Shown here one piece after another: positions 1 to 8,663 of a stretch of DNA of 64,000 bases. This DNA comes from Pseudomonadota bacterium (GTDB lineage: Bacteria > Desulfobacterota > Binatia > Binatales > Binataceae). The stretch is from NCBI GenBank assembly GCA_021323945.1, contig JAJPKA010000002.1:62001-126000 (forward strand), given 5' to 3'. A model generated the notes under the pieces. That model made no database searches. It saw only the letters and a program-made list of their open reading frames with translations, and was not told the origin of the DNA. Every line of letters begins with the position of its first letter. Positions within the stretch are counted from its first letter, which is position 1. A program made the translations under genes and the position numbers.

Positions 1-388
1 TCGAATCTGAGAACGCCGGTTCCTGGATGGATTGCCTTCCGGTTAAGCATTCAGGGAGGCTATCAGTCATTGACGAGCGACCACTTCGGGGTCGAGCTCG
101 TTGTCGCCACTTTGCTAACCCTCGTCCCTGGTCTGGGCCCAATCCTTCCCTGTGGACGCATCGATGGTCTCGCCCTGCGTAGATCTGCTGCCTTTGCGCC
201 TCAAGCGACGAGTCGATCAATACCTCCGGCGGCTTTGCTATTTGAGGTGCTCTCCAGCTTTTAGGTCGGTCTTGCGATCATACCAGCTCGCCGGCGAAGG
301 TCGCAGCCATCGCTTCGGCATTTTTTCTGAGGTTCGTCTTGAAGCGGCAACCTCCTTTCAGTTCAAAAGCGACAGTTGTGCCGCCAAC
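1..388. other. no gene recognised at the left window edge
   Basis: I find no convincing gene in this stretch. The short open frames on both strands have no family resemblance and no well-placed ribosome binding site. On the minus strand there is an AGGAGG-like sequence near 352-359, but no start codon lies at a useful distance from it. The stretch is downstream of the minus-strand peroxiredoxin gene and probably holds its 3' untranslated region; no clear terminator hairpin was seen. Confidence 0.5.
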
Positions 389-949
389 TCATGAACGGCC
401 CCTCAGCGCGGCTAGCACTTCCTCCACATGGCCATTTACTTTCACTTTGGGAAACACTCGAGTGACGGTACCGTCTTTGTCGATAATGAAAGTAGTGCGT
501 TCGATGCCCATAAATTCCCGGCCGTAAAGAGATTTGCGCTTATAGACCCCATAGGCTTTTGCCACCTGGTTGTCCGAATCGCTCAGCAGCGGGAACGTCA
601 GCCCATATTTTTCGGCAAATTTCCGATGTGACGCGGCACTATCAGCACTTACTCCAACAACCTGAGCGCCCGCCGCCCTTATCTGGTCGAGTTGGTCGCG
701 AAAAGAACACGCTTCATTGGTGCATCCTGGTGTCATGTCTTTGGGATAAAAATAGAGTACCACGGAGCCGCGCTCACACAGCTTGGTCAACGAGGTGCTG
801 TTACCGTGCTGGTCGGGTAGGGTGAATTCTGGTGCTTTTTTTCCCAGCAAATCCGCTTCCTGGATCCTAAGTTTTTTGGGCCTAGTTTCGATGCGACGCT
901 TGGTCCCGGCTTCCTTTGCTCTTACAGATTGACGTGTGCCACCAGTCAT
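389..949 (-). CDS. bcp: peroxiredoxin, Bcp/PrxQ type
   Basis: Thiol peroxidase that reduces hydrogen peroxide and organic hydroperoxides with electrons from thioredoxin-like donors in the cytoplasm. The AhpC/TSA-fold core begins near residue 35 (GKKAPEFTLPDQHG). The peroxidatic Cys76 sits in TPGCTNEAC, with a resolving Cys81 five residues later, the spacing of atypical 2-Cys Bcp/PrxQ proteins; the conserved Arg151 is in GIERTTFIID. The start at 949 is preferred because GGAG lies 7 bases upstream; the frame could extend to 982. Either choice leaves a basic N-terminal extension of about 35 residues not usual for the 150-160-residue family. It is transcribed away from the homoserine-kinase-like gene, with a short divergent gap at 950-1134. 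Confidence 0.93.
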   Translation of the reverse strand: MTGGTRQSVRAKEAGTKRRIETRPKKLRIQEADLLGKKAPEFTLPDQHGNSTSLTKLCERGSVVLYFYPKDMTPGCTNEACSFRDQLDQIRAAGAQVVGVSADSAASHRKFAEKYGLTFPLLSDSDNQVAKAYGVYKRKSLYGREFMGIERTTFIIDKDGTVTRVFPKVKVNGHVEEVLAALRGRS

Positions 950-1134
950 GACCTGTCTCCGTTCCCTAGAGCTTCCAGGCAAAGTTCCGCTCGGGCGCGC
1001 TTCACACCGGCGGCTGCAGCCGCCGACTCGTAATTTATGCCACCATCTTTTGCGGTTTCGCGCCCTGCCCAGTTGACGAAATTGGCCTTAGGTTTTAGAC
1101 TTGCGCCGGGTAATTCATAACCTACCTTAAATTC

Positions 1135-2169
1135 ATGGCCGTTTATACCGAGCTCAAAAAATCCTTAATCGACGAGCTCGCTGACGACTATAACCTCGGC
1201 CGCATAAACAATGTAAGCCCGATCCGCGAAGGGTCTGTCAATTCGAATTACCTGATCGAAACCGCTAAGGCCCGAGTGGTTTTACGGATCGATGAAGTCA
1301 AGAGCGAGGCGGAGGTCAGACGCGAAATCGACCTGTTGGCCTTTTTGCGCAACCACGGGTTCCCTTGCCCGCACCCCTTGCAGGATCGCATGGGGCGCCT
1401 TTATCGTGAGTACGAAGGTAAATGTCTATCGCTGTTCCGCTACATTGAAGGCCGCGTCCTCGCTGAGTCGCGCCTGAGACTGGGCCATTTGGAGGAGGCG
1501 GGTCGAGCACTGGCGAAACTTCACATAATTGGCAAAGGGTACAAAAAAGGAATCGACAATCGCTTCAGTTTCGAACGAATCGCTGATTTGTACTTTGCCG
1601 TTCGCGGACGGCTCCCCAGCTATTTCCGCAAGGTTACCAGAACTCTCGAAGACGAGATCGAGTACCTGACGCGATATCTCGAGAGCAAATTGCCTAAGGG
1701 CATCATTCATGGCGATCTGTTTGCCGACAACCTGCTCTTTCGTGGCGAAAAGCTAACGGCGGTGCTCGACTTCGAAGCGGCATGCCGCGGAAAATTCATC
1801 TTCGACATCGCGACAGCGGTTAATGCCTTGTGTTTCATCGATGGCGGCTATTCGCTTGACCGGTTCCGACACTTAATGCGCGGCTACGAATCGGTGCGAA
1901 CCCTCTCGCTGGCAGAGTGGGACGCTTTTCCAAACGAATTGCGCTATTCTTCCCTGCGCTTTACGGTCACGCGGTTGCACGATTTCTTTTTGCGCCCCGT
2001 CAACGGCGCACAACGAGTCAATAAAGATTTTGATGAATTTTTCGAACGCCTGAGAGTCCTGCGCCGCGAACGAGAGGGCGGGATGGAAGCCCTGCTGATG
2101 GCGATGGCAACCGGCTACGATTATCGAAAGTACCAGAAGGTCAAGGCTGGAGAACGGCTCAAGGCATGA
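1135..2169 (+). CDS. homoserine kinase type II-like (APH/ThrB2 family) phosphotransferase
   Basis: Member of the aminoglycoside-phosphotransferase-fold kinases, most like type II homoserine kinases that phosphorylate homoserine in threonine synthesis. The glycine-loop region EGSVNSNYLI is near residues 32-41, the Brenner-type catalytic loop IHGDLFADNLLF is at 191-202 (Asp194, Asn199), and the metal-binding Asp212 is in VLDFEAA. Length (344 aa) is near the usual 310-330. The fold is certain; the substrate is not, because related kinases act on choline, methylthioribose and aminoglycosides. No strong ribosome binding site precedes the ATG. It heads a same-strand series with one-carbon and folate genes, which is compatible with an amino-acid role. 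Confidence 0.82.
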   Translation: MAVYTELKKSLIDELADDYNLGRINNVSPIREGSVNSNYLIETAKARVVLRIDEVKSEAEVRREIDLLAFLRNHGFPCPHPLQDRMGRLYREYEGKCLSLFRYIEGRVLAESRLRLGHLEEAGRALAKLHIIGKGYKKGIDNRFSFERIADLYFAVRGRLPSYFRKVTRTLEDEIEYLTRYLESKLPKGIIHGDLFADNLLFRGEKLTAVLDFEAACRGKFIFDIATAVNALCFIDGGYSLDRFRHLMRGYESVRTLSLAEWDAFPNELRYSSLRFTVTRLHDFFLRPVNGAQRVNKDFDEFFERLRVLRREREGGMEALLMAMATGYDYRKYQKVKAGERLKA

Positions 2170-2249
2170 GCTGGCCCCAACTTCTGTCGGCGAGCCAAAT
2201 CAACCGCTCGCCTCGTCACTGAAAACGAGGAGAATCTCAGCCTGCCCAC

Positions 2250-3152
2250 GTGAATCCGATTCTGGAAGCTCTAGACCGTCAGCGCCCGTCGCTGTGGCTT
2301 GAAATCGCGCCGCCGCGTGGCATTGCGACGGAATCCCTTCTAACCAAGCTCGCGAGCCTTCGCGGTCATGCTGATGTGATCAATCTGGCCGACAATGCTT
2401 TGGGCAGGGTCAAAATGTCTGGGCTGGTATTCGCCTCTATTGTCAAGCAGCGCCTGGGCATACCTATTGCTCTGAATCTCTCCTGCCGTGACCGCAACCG
2501 CTTCGCGCTCAAGTCTGATTTGCTTGGCGCCGGCGCTCTGGGTATCGAAGCGGTCGTCGCGTTGCGTGGCGATTCCCTGCCCAAGGATGGTAGCGGGGGT
2601 GCGCGACCAGTACATGATGTCGACACGTTTGGTCTCCTGCGAATAATCGCCGACCTCAACCGCGGTGACACAGGGGAGGGTAAAAGGCTTTTGAAAACCC
2701 TTCCCGCTTTGCTTCCGGGAGTAGTCGGCAATCCTAACCGCGACCCACTGGAACCTGAGATCGATCTTCTGCGCCGGAAAGCAGCGGCAGGCGCGCAATT
2801 CGTGGTCACACAGCCGGTGTTCGATCGGGCGACGGCATTGACCTTTGCCGAAGCTGCCCATCGTTTTGGGTTGCGGGTCGTCCTTGGCATCCTGCCGCTT
2901 AAGCGTGAATCGATGGCCGATTATATGAAGCAGAAAATCAAAGACTTGCGTCCCGCTGCCCATCATCTGGAGCGCTACACCGGACTTTCGGACGATGACG
3001 CGCGCCGGATGTCATTGGATTTCAACCTCTCACTGATGGACGGACTGGCCGCGGACGTGGCAGGCTTTAACATCATGAGCGGTGGAGGACCCTCACTTGC
3101 CATCGAACTCGCGCTCGCATGGAGTCGTCATGTCCGAGGACGTCGTCTCTGA
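2250..3152 (+). CDS. methylenetetrahydrofolate reductase-family protein
   Basis: MTHFR-like TIM barrel that would reduce 5,10-methylene-THF to 5-methyl-THF using FAD. The sequence has the N-terminal strand with the catalytic-type Glu18 (LEIAPPRG), NLSCRDRNR at 76-84 and VALRGD at 103-108, matching the folate and FAD face. It resembles the MTHFR half of the fused homocysteine methyltransferase/MTHFR proteins more than E. coli MetF. Start is GTG. Its 3' end overlaps the folE start by 23 bases, so the two are probably translationally coupled and both serve folate metabolism. Family is clear; the exact electron donor and substrate are inferred. Confidence 0.85.
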   Translation: MNPILEALDRQRPSLWLEIAPPRGIATESLLTKLASLRGHADVINLADNALGRVKMSGLVFASIVKQRLGIPIALNLSCRDRNRFALKSDLLGAGALGIEAVVALRGDSLPKDGSGGARPVHDVDTFGLLRIIADLNRGDTGEGKRLLKTLPALLPGVVGNPNRDPLEPEIDLLRRKAAAGAQFVVTQPVFDRATALTFAEAAHRFGLRVVLGILPLKRESMADYMKQKIKDLRPAAHHLERYTGLSDDDARRMSLDFNLSLMDGLAADVAGFNIMSGGGPSLAIELALAWSRHVRGRRL

Positions 3153-3741
3153 AGGTGCATCAGTAAGAAACCACGACCGGCGAACCGCAGAAGAGGCGGT
3201 ACGGAACATCCTTCGACACGTCGGCGAGGATCCGCACCGAGAAGGCCTTATCCGTACACCTCGCCGTGTCGTTGAGGCGTACGAGTATCTGACCAGCGGC
3301 TACGCTCAGGACCCCAAACAGGTGATTAATGGTGCGCTATTCACTGAAGAGCAGTACCAAGAGATCATCCTGTGCCGGGATGTCGACTTTTATTCGTTAT
3401 GTGAACACCATTTGCTGCCGTTCATCGGTAAAGCGCATGTGGCCTACCTACCGAACCGCCACATTGTCGGCTTGTCGAAAATCGCTCGGCTCGTTGAAAT
3501 CTATGCACGACGGCTGCAGATTCAAGAACGACTCACCACTCAGATCGCTCAAACTATCATGGACGAGATAAAGCCGCTTGGGGTGGCGGTCGTCCTTGAG
3601 GCCGAACATCTGTGCATGCGCATGCGAGGAGTCGAGAAGCAGAACTCATACGTCACCACCTCAGCGATGCTTGGACGTTTCCGTAGCCACTTTGAAACTC
3701 GCCAGGAGTTCATGAATCTGTTGCGCAACGGCAAAAGCTGA
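3130..3741 (+). CDS. folE: GTP cyclohydrolase I
   Basis: Catalyses the first step of tetrahydrofolate synthesis, GTP to 7,8-dihydroneopterin triphosphate and formate, as a zinc enzyme. The zinc ligands are visible: Cys91 and His94 in [10 protein letters not shown], and Cys162 in HLCMRMRGV. The HVAYLPNR and GLSKIAR segments are also typical. The frame is open back to 3082, but ATG 3130 gives the usual length (203 aa) and lies inside the end of the MTHFR-like gene. The neighbour supports a folate operon, followed after 8 bases by rpiA. Confidence 0.96.
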   Translation: MSEDVVSEGASVRNHDRRTAEEAVRNILRHVGEDPHREGLIRTPRRVVEAYEYLTSGYAQDPKQVINGALFTEEQYQEIILCRDVDFYSLCEHHLLPFIGKAHVAYLPNRHIVGLSKIARLVEIYARRLQIQERLTTQIAQTIMDEIKPLGVAVVLEAEHLCMRMRGVEKQNSYVTTSAMLGRFRSHFETRQEFMNLLRNGKS

Positions 3742-3749
3742 TCCGGCCA

Positions 3750-4472
3750 ATGGCAGTGCATCGCAATTTCGTTTCGCCGTTGCACGAGCCCGCGCCGGAA
3801 TTGCTCGCCGAGCTGGCCAACGCGGCACTGCGTTATGTCAAGTCAGGGCAGACGGTCGGGCTTGGCAGTGGCCGGGCTGCCAATGCGTTCGTCCGCGCCT
3901 TGGGAGAGGCGGGCATTAGTGTTCGAGCGGTGCCAACTTCGACGGCTACTGCCGAGCTTGCGCGTTCCTACAATATCGAGCTGGTCGATTTGGCTGCGGT
4001 CAAGCGACTGGACGCCGATTTCGACGGTGCCGACGAGGTTGACCCCAGGCTAAATATGATCAAGGGGCGCGGCGGTGCCATGGTCCGCGAAAAAGTGATT
4101 GCGACGGCGTCGCGACGGCGGATTTTTCTGATTTGGGATGGGAAGCTTGTGCAGCAGTTGGGTGAGCGCGGCAACTTGCCAATTGAGGTCGTTCCTTTCG
4201 CTGCGCCACTGGTCGTGCGCGAAATAGCCAAGCTTGGTCTAAAACCGAAGATCCGACGCGACCACGAGGGCCATGAGGTTTACAGCGACAACGGCAACCT
4301 AATCCTGGATTGTGGCGTAAGCCGCATGAGAAATCCCCGGCGGCTTGAATGCGATCTCCTGAGCATCCCAGGCGTGGTAGGTACAGGTCTGTTCCTCCAA
4401 ATGGCTGATGTGGTGTTGGTTTTGTCCGCCGGAGGCAAAATCAGCGCGCTACGCCGTTCTGCTCAGAGGTAA
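3750..4472 (+). CDS. rpiA: ribose-5-phosphate isomerase A
   Basis: Interconverts ribose 5-phosphate and ribulose 5-phosphate in the non-oxidative pentose phosphate pathway. Diagnostic segments are VGLGSGRAA (36-44), DGADEVDP (92-99, including the catalytic-site Asp residues) and IKGRGGAMVREK (104-115). Length (240 aa) is normal for the family (220-235). It follows folE by only 8 bases and is probably cotranscribed with it; ribose phosphate feeds GTP, the FolE substrate. Confidence 0.95.
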   Translation: MAVHRNFVSPLHEPAPELLAELANAALRYVKSGQTVGLGSGRAANAFVRALGEAGISVRAVPTSTATAELARSYNIELVDLAAVKRLDADFDGADEVDPRLNMIKGRGGAMVREKVIATASRRRIFLIWDGKLVQQLGERGNLPIEVVPFAAPLVVREIAKLGLKPKIRRDHEGHEVYSDNGNLILDCGVSRMRNPRRLECDLLSIPGVVGTGLFLQMADVVLVLSAGGKISALRRSAQR

Positions 4473-4522
4473 TGGCGGGTCGGCATGCTCCCCTTAAGAT
4501 TTAAGAGGACTACTCAAGCACG

Positions 4523-5335
4523 ATGAGAGAGAGCTTGGAGACGGATTTTTTTGACGCCCCGTCGCCCCGTATCATCGCACACCGCGGCGCCAGCGCTGAA
4601 TACCCCGAGAATACGCTGCCCGCGTTTCGCGCCGCCGCGGAGATACCGGTCGATTACATAGAACTCGACGTTCACTGCACACGCGACGGCGAGGTAGTGG
4701 TCATTCATGACGAAGGATTATCACGCATCGCCACTGACGATCGGCTGGTTGCCAATCTCACCCTGAGAGAGCTTGAGATGGTAGATGCGGCTTTTAATTT
4801 TTCGCCGGATGGCCTGCGATGGCCGTTCCGAGGTAAGGGTATCCAGGTGCCCAGACTTGAGCAGGTCCTGAGGTCGTGGCCCGATTTGCGATTTGTCATC
4901 GAGTTTAAACCTGCCGATCCGGTCATTGCCGACGCTACTCTTGATGTCGTCCGTGCCACCCGGATGGAACGCCGAGTGCTGTTTGCCAGCGAACATCTGG
5001 CGCCAATCGCACGCGCAAGAATACTGGCGCCACAAATACCGACCAATCTGCCCGCGAGCGAGATCCGTGCCTTTATTGAGGCTATATCGTCGGGAAACGC
5101 ACACTATAAAGTTCATGGCGACGCTTTGCAGGTTCCGCCAGACTATCATGGGGTGAAACTCGTAAGCGGCGAGACGGTAGCGGCGGCTCATCGCTGCGGC
5201 CTCGAGGTTCACGTTTGGACCATCAACGATCAGTCGCAGATGGAAGAACTGCTGGAGCTTGGCGTCGACGGCATCTTTACCGACTACCCAGCTCGCCTGA
5301 TCACGCTGCTGCGGTCACGTGAGTCGCGAGCGTGA
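4523..5335 (+). CDS. glycerophosphodiester phosphodiesterase
   Basis: GDPD-family TIM-barrel enzyme that hydrolyses glycerophosphodiesters to glycerol 3-phosphate and an alcohol. The catalytic His20-Arg21 pair is in IIAHRGASAEYPENT; the metal residues Glu47 and Asp49 are in YIELDVHCTRDG, followed by His62 in VIHDE. Late barrel strands FVIEFKP and VHVWTIND and the ending DGIFTDYP are typical. There is no signal peptide, so it is UgpQ-like and cytoplasmic rather than periplasmic GlpQ. AGAGGA lies 14-19 bases before the ATG. Confidence 0.93.
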   Translation: MRESLETDFFDAPSPRIIAHRGASAEYPENTLPAFRAAAEIPVDYIELDVHCTRDGEVVVIHDEGLSRIATDDRLVANLTLRELEMVDAAFNFSPDGLRWPFRGKGIQVPRLEQVLRSWPDLRFVIEFKPADPVIADATLDVVRATRMERRVLFASEHLAPIARARILAPQIPTNLPASEIRAFIEAISSGNAHYKVHGDALQVPPDYHGVKLVSGETVAAAHRCGLEVHVWTINDQSQMEELLELGVDGIFTDYPARLITLLRSRESRA

Positions 5336-5359
5336 TGCCTGAACGCAGGAGACGAACTG

Positions 5360-6376
5360 ATGAAACTCGACATTGGCATATCAACCCGCGAGCTAAGTGA
5401 AGTACCTTCGGAGGCTAAGCGGGCCGAAGAACTAGGATTCGATGCGCTCTGGTCTATGGAGGCCGGCAACGATGGCTTGCTGCCCTTGGCGCTGGCAGCG
5501 GAACATACGCGGCGAATTAAACTGGGTCCTGCGGTCGCAATAGCCTTTCCTCGCAGCCCTATGGCAATGGCCTATACCGCTTGGGATCTGGCTGCTCTTT
5601 CCCAAGGCCGTTTCATCCTTGGTCTGGGCACCCAGGTCAAGGGTCATATCGAGCGGCGGTACGGGATCAAATGGGAGGCGCCGGTGGCCAAGCTCCGTGA
5701 ATACATCTTGTCCCTCAAGACGATCTTTCAGTGCTGGGCGGACGGTGGTCGCAAACTCGCGTTTCAGGGCAAATACTACAACTTCTCCCTGATGACCCCA
5801 TTCTTCGCTCCGCGACCACATAATTATCGCATCCCCATTTACATTGCAGGTGTCAATGAACATATATTGAGGCTCGCGGGGGAGCACTGCGACGGATTGC
5901 ATGCGCATCCATTTACCTCGCCCAAGTACCTGCGCGAGTTCCTGATTCCGCATGTAGAAGAAGGGCTCACAAAGGCAGGGCGCAAGCGCCAGGATTTCAC
6001 CATTTCCACCACTGCGTTCGTAGTCGTCGGCCGTAATCAAGAAGAGCTCGAAAGAGCCAAAGCCGGTGTTCGCCAGCAGATTGCTTTTTACGCTTCGACT
6101 CGCACTTACCGGATCGTGCTCGAGATGCATGGATGGGGCGAAATCGCTGACCGCCTCAATCAAATGGCGGCGCAAGGTAATTGGGGGTCGATGGGAAACC
6201 TAATCAGCGACGAAATGCTAGACGTCTACGCGGTCAGCGGCACGTATGACAATATTGGCGAAAAAGTGCAGGAGCGCTTCAGCGGGCTGCTCGACAGGGT
6301 GGCGTTTTATCTGCCCTACAAGGCGGCTTTCGATGACGGCGTTTGGCGAAAACTCTGCAAGCAATTTAATGGCTGA
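5360..6376 (+). CDS. luciferase-like monooxygenase, probably F420/flavin-dependent
   Basis: LLM-superfamily TIM-barrel oxidoreductase of 338 aa. The N-terminal strand KLDIGIS, the EELGFDALW helix-strand, the KLGPAVAIAFPRSP segment and the LSQGRFILGLGTQVKGHIERRYG stretch (flavin/F420 phosphate region) are characteristic. It lacks the EHH motif present in the two LLM proteins near 56-59 kb and belongs to a different subgroup, resembling the TIGR03617-type F420-dependent group by eye. AGGAGACGAACTG ahead of the ATG is a good ribosome binding site. Substrate unknown. The gene is 24 bases after the phosphodiesterase gene and probably in its transcript. Confidence 0.85.
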   Translation: MKLDIGISTRELSEVPSEAKRAEELGFDALWSMEAGNDGLLPLALAAEHTRRIKLGPAVAIAFPRSPMAMAYTAWDLAALSQGRFILGLGTQVKGHIERRYGIKWEAPVAKLREYILSLKTIFQCWADGGRKLAFQGKYYNFSLMTPFFAPRPHNYRIPIYIAGVNEHILRLAGEHCDGLHAHPFTSPKYLREFLIPHVEEGLTKAGRKRQDFTISTTAFVVVGRNQEELERAKAGVRQQIAFYASTRTYRIVLEMHGWGEIADRLNQMAAQGNWGSMGNLISDEMLDVYAVSGTYDNIGEKVQERFSGLLDRVAFYLPYKAAFDDGVWRKLCKQFNG

Positions 6377-6422
6377 TCCTAACCCGCCCTCGATGTCAGG
6401 GGCCTGAATCCGCCTGAGAGCT

Positions 6423-7277
6423 ATGGCGATACACGCCCTATATGTCCTCTCCCCGCAGTGGAAGAGCGTTGGTGGCCTCCTCGATGAGTCGATCAACGGT
6501 CCCTACTTTCGCGCCGTCAAGAGCACGCGCCGCACTCTGGTGGGGAGCACGACCATTAACGGCATCGAAGTTTTCGTGAAACGCGTTAATAGCGACTCAT
6601 GGGTCAAAGGTTTGGTCGCGCGGGTGTGCGGCTCACATGCGCAAAGAACTATTCGTGGTGCCAGGTTGCTGGGAAGCGTGGGATGCAGCTTCCCGACGAT
6701 CCTTGCGGTTTTCGAGCGACGCCGCCACGCTTCCGTCGCAACCAGTTATATTGTGACCGAATACCTCCGTCGACCAAAAACGTTGAGTCGTTTTGCTCTT
6801 GCAGACGGGCGTGATTATGCGTGGCGACGGAGATTGTCCAAAGCGCTGGCTCAGGCGATTCGCACTTTGCACGACGCAGGTTGCTACACGCGCGACCTTC
6901 AGGAAACCAACTTGATGCTTGAGTCTCACGATGGCATGCCAAAGTTGTATTTTACTGACTTGGAAGACTTCCGATGGCTCCCAATCGTGCCTCAGTACCT
7001 GAAGTTGCGCAATCTTCTCCAGCTTGACCGCAGCATCGGAAGGTTTGTTTCTCGCACTGATCGCCTGCGCTTCCTTCACAACTATTTAGGGGACAACTTA
7101 AACCGAGCAAAACTGCACACAGTGGTTGCTCGTCTCTACCGAATGCGCCAACGGGCCGAACGAAGAAGGATCCGCCGCAAGCGATTAGACCCAATTATTA
7201 CGCCATGGTCAGCCCAACTGCGGGCCGCCGATATTTCGCGAAGCCGGATCAACTGCACCATCTCACCTACGGATTAG
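6423..7277 (+). CDS. Kdo/LPS kinase-like protein (WaaP/InaA fold)
   Basis: Small protein-kinase-fold protein of the kind that phosphorylates lipopolysaccharide core sugars. The nucleotide-binding lobe includes GIEVFVKRV (putative ATP Lys near residue 48). The catalytic loop reads YTRDLQETNLML near 154-165 and the metal-binding Asp is in YFTDLEDF. The loop keeps Asp and Asn but has Thr where the HRD-type loop has His. The C-terminus is rich in Arg (RMRQRAERRRIRRKR), plausible for peripheral membrane contact. LPS kinase is inferred from the fold and from Kdo genes elsewhere in the window; another small-molecule kinase remains possible. Confidence 0.7.
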   Translation: MAIHALYVLSPQWKSVGGLLDESINGPYFRAVKSTRRTLVGSTTINGIEVFVKRVNSDSWVKGLVARVCGSHAQRTIRGARLLGSVGCSFPTILAVFERRRHASVATSYIVTEYLRRPKTLSRFALADGRDYAWRRRLSKALAQAIRTLHDAGCYTRDLQETNLMLESHDGMPKLYFTDLEDFRWLPIVPQYLKLRNLLQLDRSIGRFVSRTDRLRFLHNYLGDNLNRAKLHTVVARLYRMRQRAERRRIRRKRLDPIITPWSAQLRAADISRSRINCTISPTD

Positions 7278-7301
7278 TTTTTATCGATTGCCACGCAGGC
7301 T

Positions 7302-8027
7302 ATGGCGCTGCAAGCATTCAGACGCGATTTCACCTATCACACCGAACGCATTCATTCAGTTGGTGGAGGAACCGTATTGCGTGACGCGATGCTGGGACTC
7401 AACGACGGCTTGGTGGCAGCGTTCGCGGTCACGTCCGGGGTAGCAGGTGCGTTCAATTCGAACGAAATTGTCATAATGGCCGGCTTGGCGGAAATGCTGG
7501 GGGGAGCGGTATCCATGGGTTTGGCCGCTTATGCCTCCGTTCGCGCTCATCAGGAGTTTTACAGAAGCGAAGAACAGCGGGAGCGCGAGGAAATTACCAA
7601 ATGGCCCGAACACGAACGTGACGAGATTCGTGCCATCTATCGTGACAAAGGGTTCAGTGGTCCACTCCTCGACCAAATAGTGGCACATATAACCGCGGAT
7701 CCAACTCGATGGCGTGGCGTGATGATGCGAGAAGAGCTGGGCTTTGGCGCCGAAGTTATGGAGCCCGCGAGCCGCTCGGCCTTGACGGTCGCTGCCGCAT
7801 ATCTGATCGGCGCCGCCGTGCCAATGTTGCCCTACCTATTCGCTGTCCCCGCATTCGGGGTATTGCTTTCGGCGCTCGCCACGATTAGCGCGCTGTTCAT
7901 GGTAGGTGTCGCTAAGACCGTACTGACGGGCCGACGCTGGTGGCAAAGCGGCATCGAGAGCGTAGCCATAGGTATAATTGCAGCCACCGTAACCTACAGC
8001 GTCGGTCGGGCATTCGGCACCAGGTGA
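7302..8027 (+). CDS. VIT1/CCC1-family membrane transporter
   Basis: Membrane protein of the vacuolar iron transporter family, which exports Fe2+ or Mn2+ from the cytosol in its characterised members. The signature LRDAMLGLNDGLVAAFAVTSG (TM1), AGLAEMLGGAVSMGLAAYASV (TM2) and a charged cytoplasmic segment rich in Glu/Arg (about 85-145, the metal-binding domain in VIT1) are followed by three more hydrophobic helices. Length (241 aa) matches the family. It is the last gene of the plus-strand run. Ion specificity cannot be read from the sequence. Confidence 0.88.
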   Translation: MALQAFRRDFTYHTERIHSVGGGTVLRDAMLGLNDGLVAAFAVTSGVAGAFNSNEIVIMAGLAEMLGGAVSMGLAAYASVRAHQEFYRSEEQREREEITKWPEHERDEIRAIYRDKGFSGPLLDQIVAHITADPTRWRGVMMREELGFGAEVMEPASRSALTVAAAYLIGAAVPMLPYLFAVPAFGVLLSALATISALFMVGVAKTVLTGRRWWQSGIESVAIGIIAATVTYSVGRAFGTR

Positions 8028-8044
8028 GTGCTACCATCCTGGTG
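8018..8044 (+). terminator. possible terminator hairpin at the end of the VIT gene
   Basis: Perfect 7-bp inverted repeat CACCAGG/CCTGGTG around a 13-base loop, overlapping the stop codon of the VIT-family gene. It lacks a U-run, so intrinsic termination is uncertain. It sits between two convergent genes. Confidence 0.3.
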
Positions 8045-8099
8045 AGCGTCTCGTATTTCATTCAATCAGGTTCGGCTGGAAGCGCTGTTTCTTAGCACT

Positions 8100-8642
8100 T
8101 CAAAGCACTGACCCCCTGAAAAGCTGGTCGCGCTGAGGTGGATGCTGGAGCAGGTTTACCGCCCATTTTCGTGCTACTCTTAATGCCTCTTCGGCTCGGT
8201 TAAAGAGCCGCTCACGATACATCGTCCCCCAAACATAGACGTCAACCGAGGGCTCATCCGTAAGCGTTACGTCAATCATCCAATCCTCAAGCTCGGGTCC
8301 GCATATCAAGAGTCTCAGCAAGCAGCCATGGTCCAACACAATTCCACGTGCTCGCTTAGGTAACCTGAACTCCTCTTTGATGCGTTTTACTAGTCTGGGC
8401 GGATAATGCTCCTCGGTCATCGGAACGTATGCCCAACTGCCTTCGGGTGGATCAGCCGCACGCGCTATACGCAAGTTGTTGTCAGTTAGATCCTCCTTCG
8501 CCCGCTCTTGCTGATAGTCCTTAGCTATCGAGTAAAAGGTCATTGAGACCGGCAACTGTGGTAGATCACTCTCGGCCTTGGTTCGCTGAGGTTTCTTGGT
8601 GCTGGTCTCGACCCACCAGCGATTTTCCACATTAGCTTTCAA
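8100..8642 (-). CDS. hypothetical protein paired with the metallopeptidase-like gene
   Basis: A 180-residue soluble protein that I do not recognise. The first 60 residues are polar and basic; the middle contains WAYVPMTEEHYPPRLVKRI; the C-terminal half has beta-like segments (LLRLLICG, MIDVTLT, SVDVYVWGTMYRERL) followed by a helix (AEEALRVARKWAVNLL). There is no signal peptide or membrane segment. It starts 21 bases after the end of the HExxH gene on the same strand and is probably cotranscribed. Protein-like composition supports a real gene. Confidence 0.65.
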   Translation of the reverse strand: MKANVENRWWVETSTKKPQRTKAESDLPQLPVSMTFYSIAKDYQQERAKEDLTDNNLRIARAADPPEGSWAYVPMTEEHYPPRLVKRIKEEFRLPKRARGIVLDHGCLLRLLICGPELEDWMIDVTLTDEPSVDVYVWGTMYRERLFNRAEEALRVARKWAVNLLQHPPQRDQLFRGSVL

Positions 8643-8663
8643 CGCAATCCCCGTTCTATCTGC

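Noticed and set aside
1-30. Possible 3' end of a tRNA (TCGAATC at the first bases)
   Set aside because: The motif resembles a T-loop, but the 5' part would lie outside the window and no CCA end or clear acceptor stem can be checked.
5432-6175. 247-residue minus-strand open frame
   Set aside because: Antisense to the luciferase-like gene, which carries clear family motifs.
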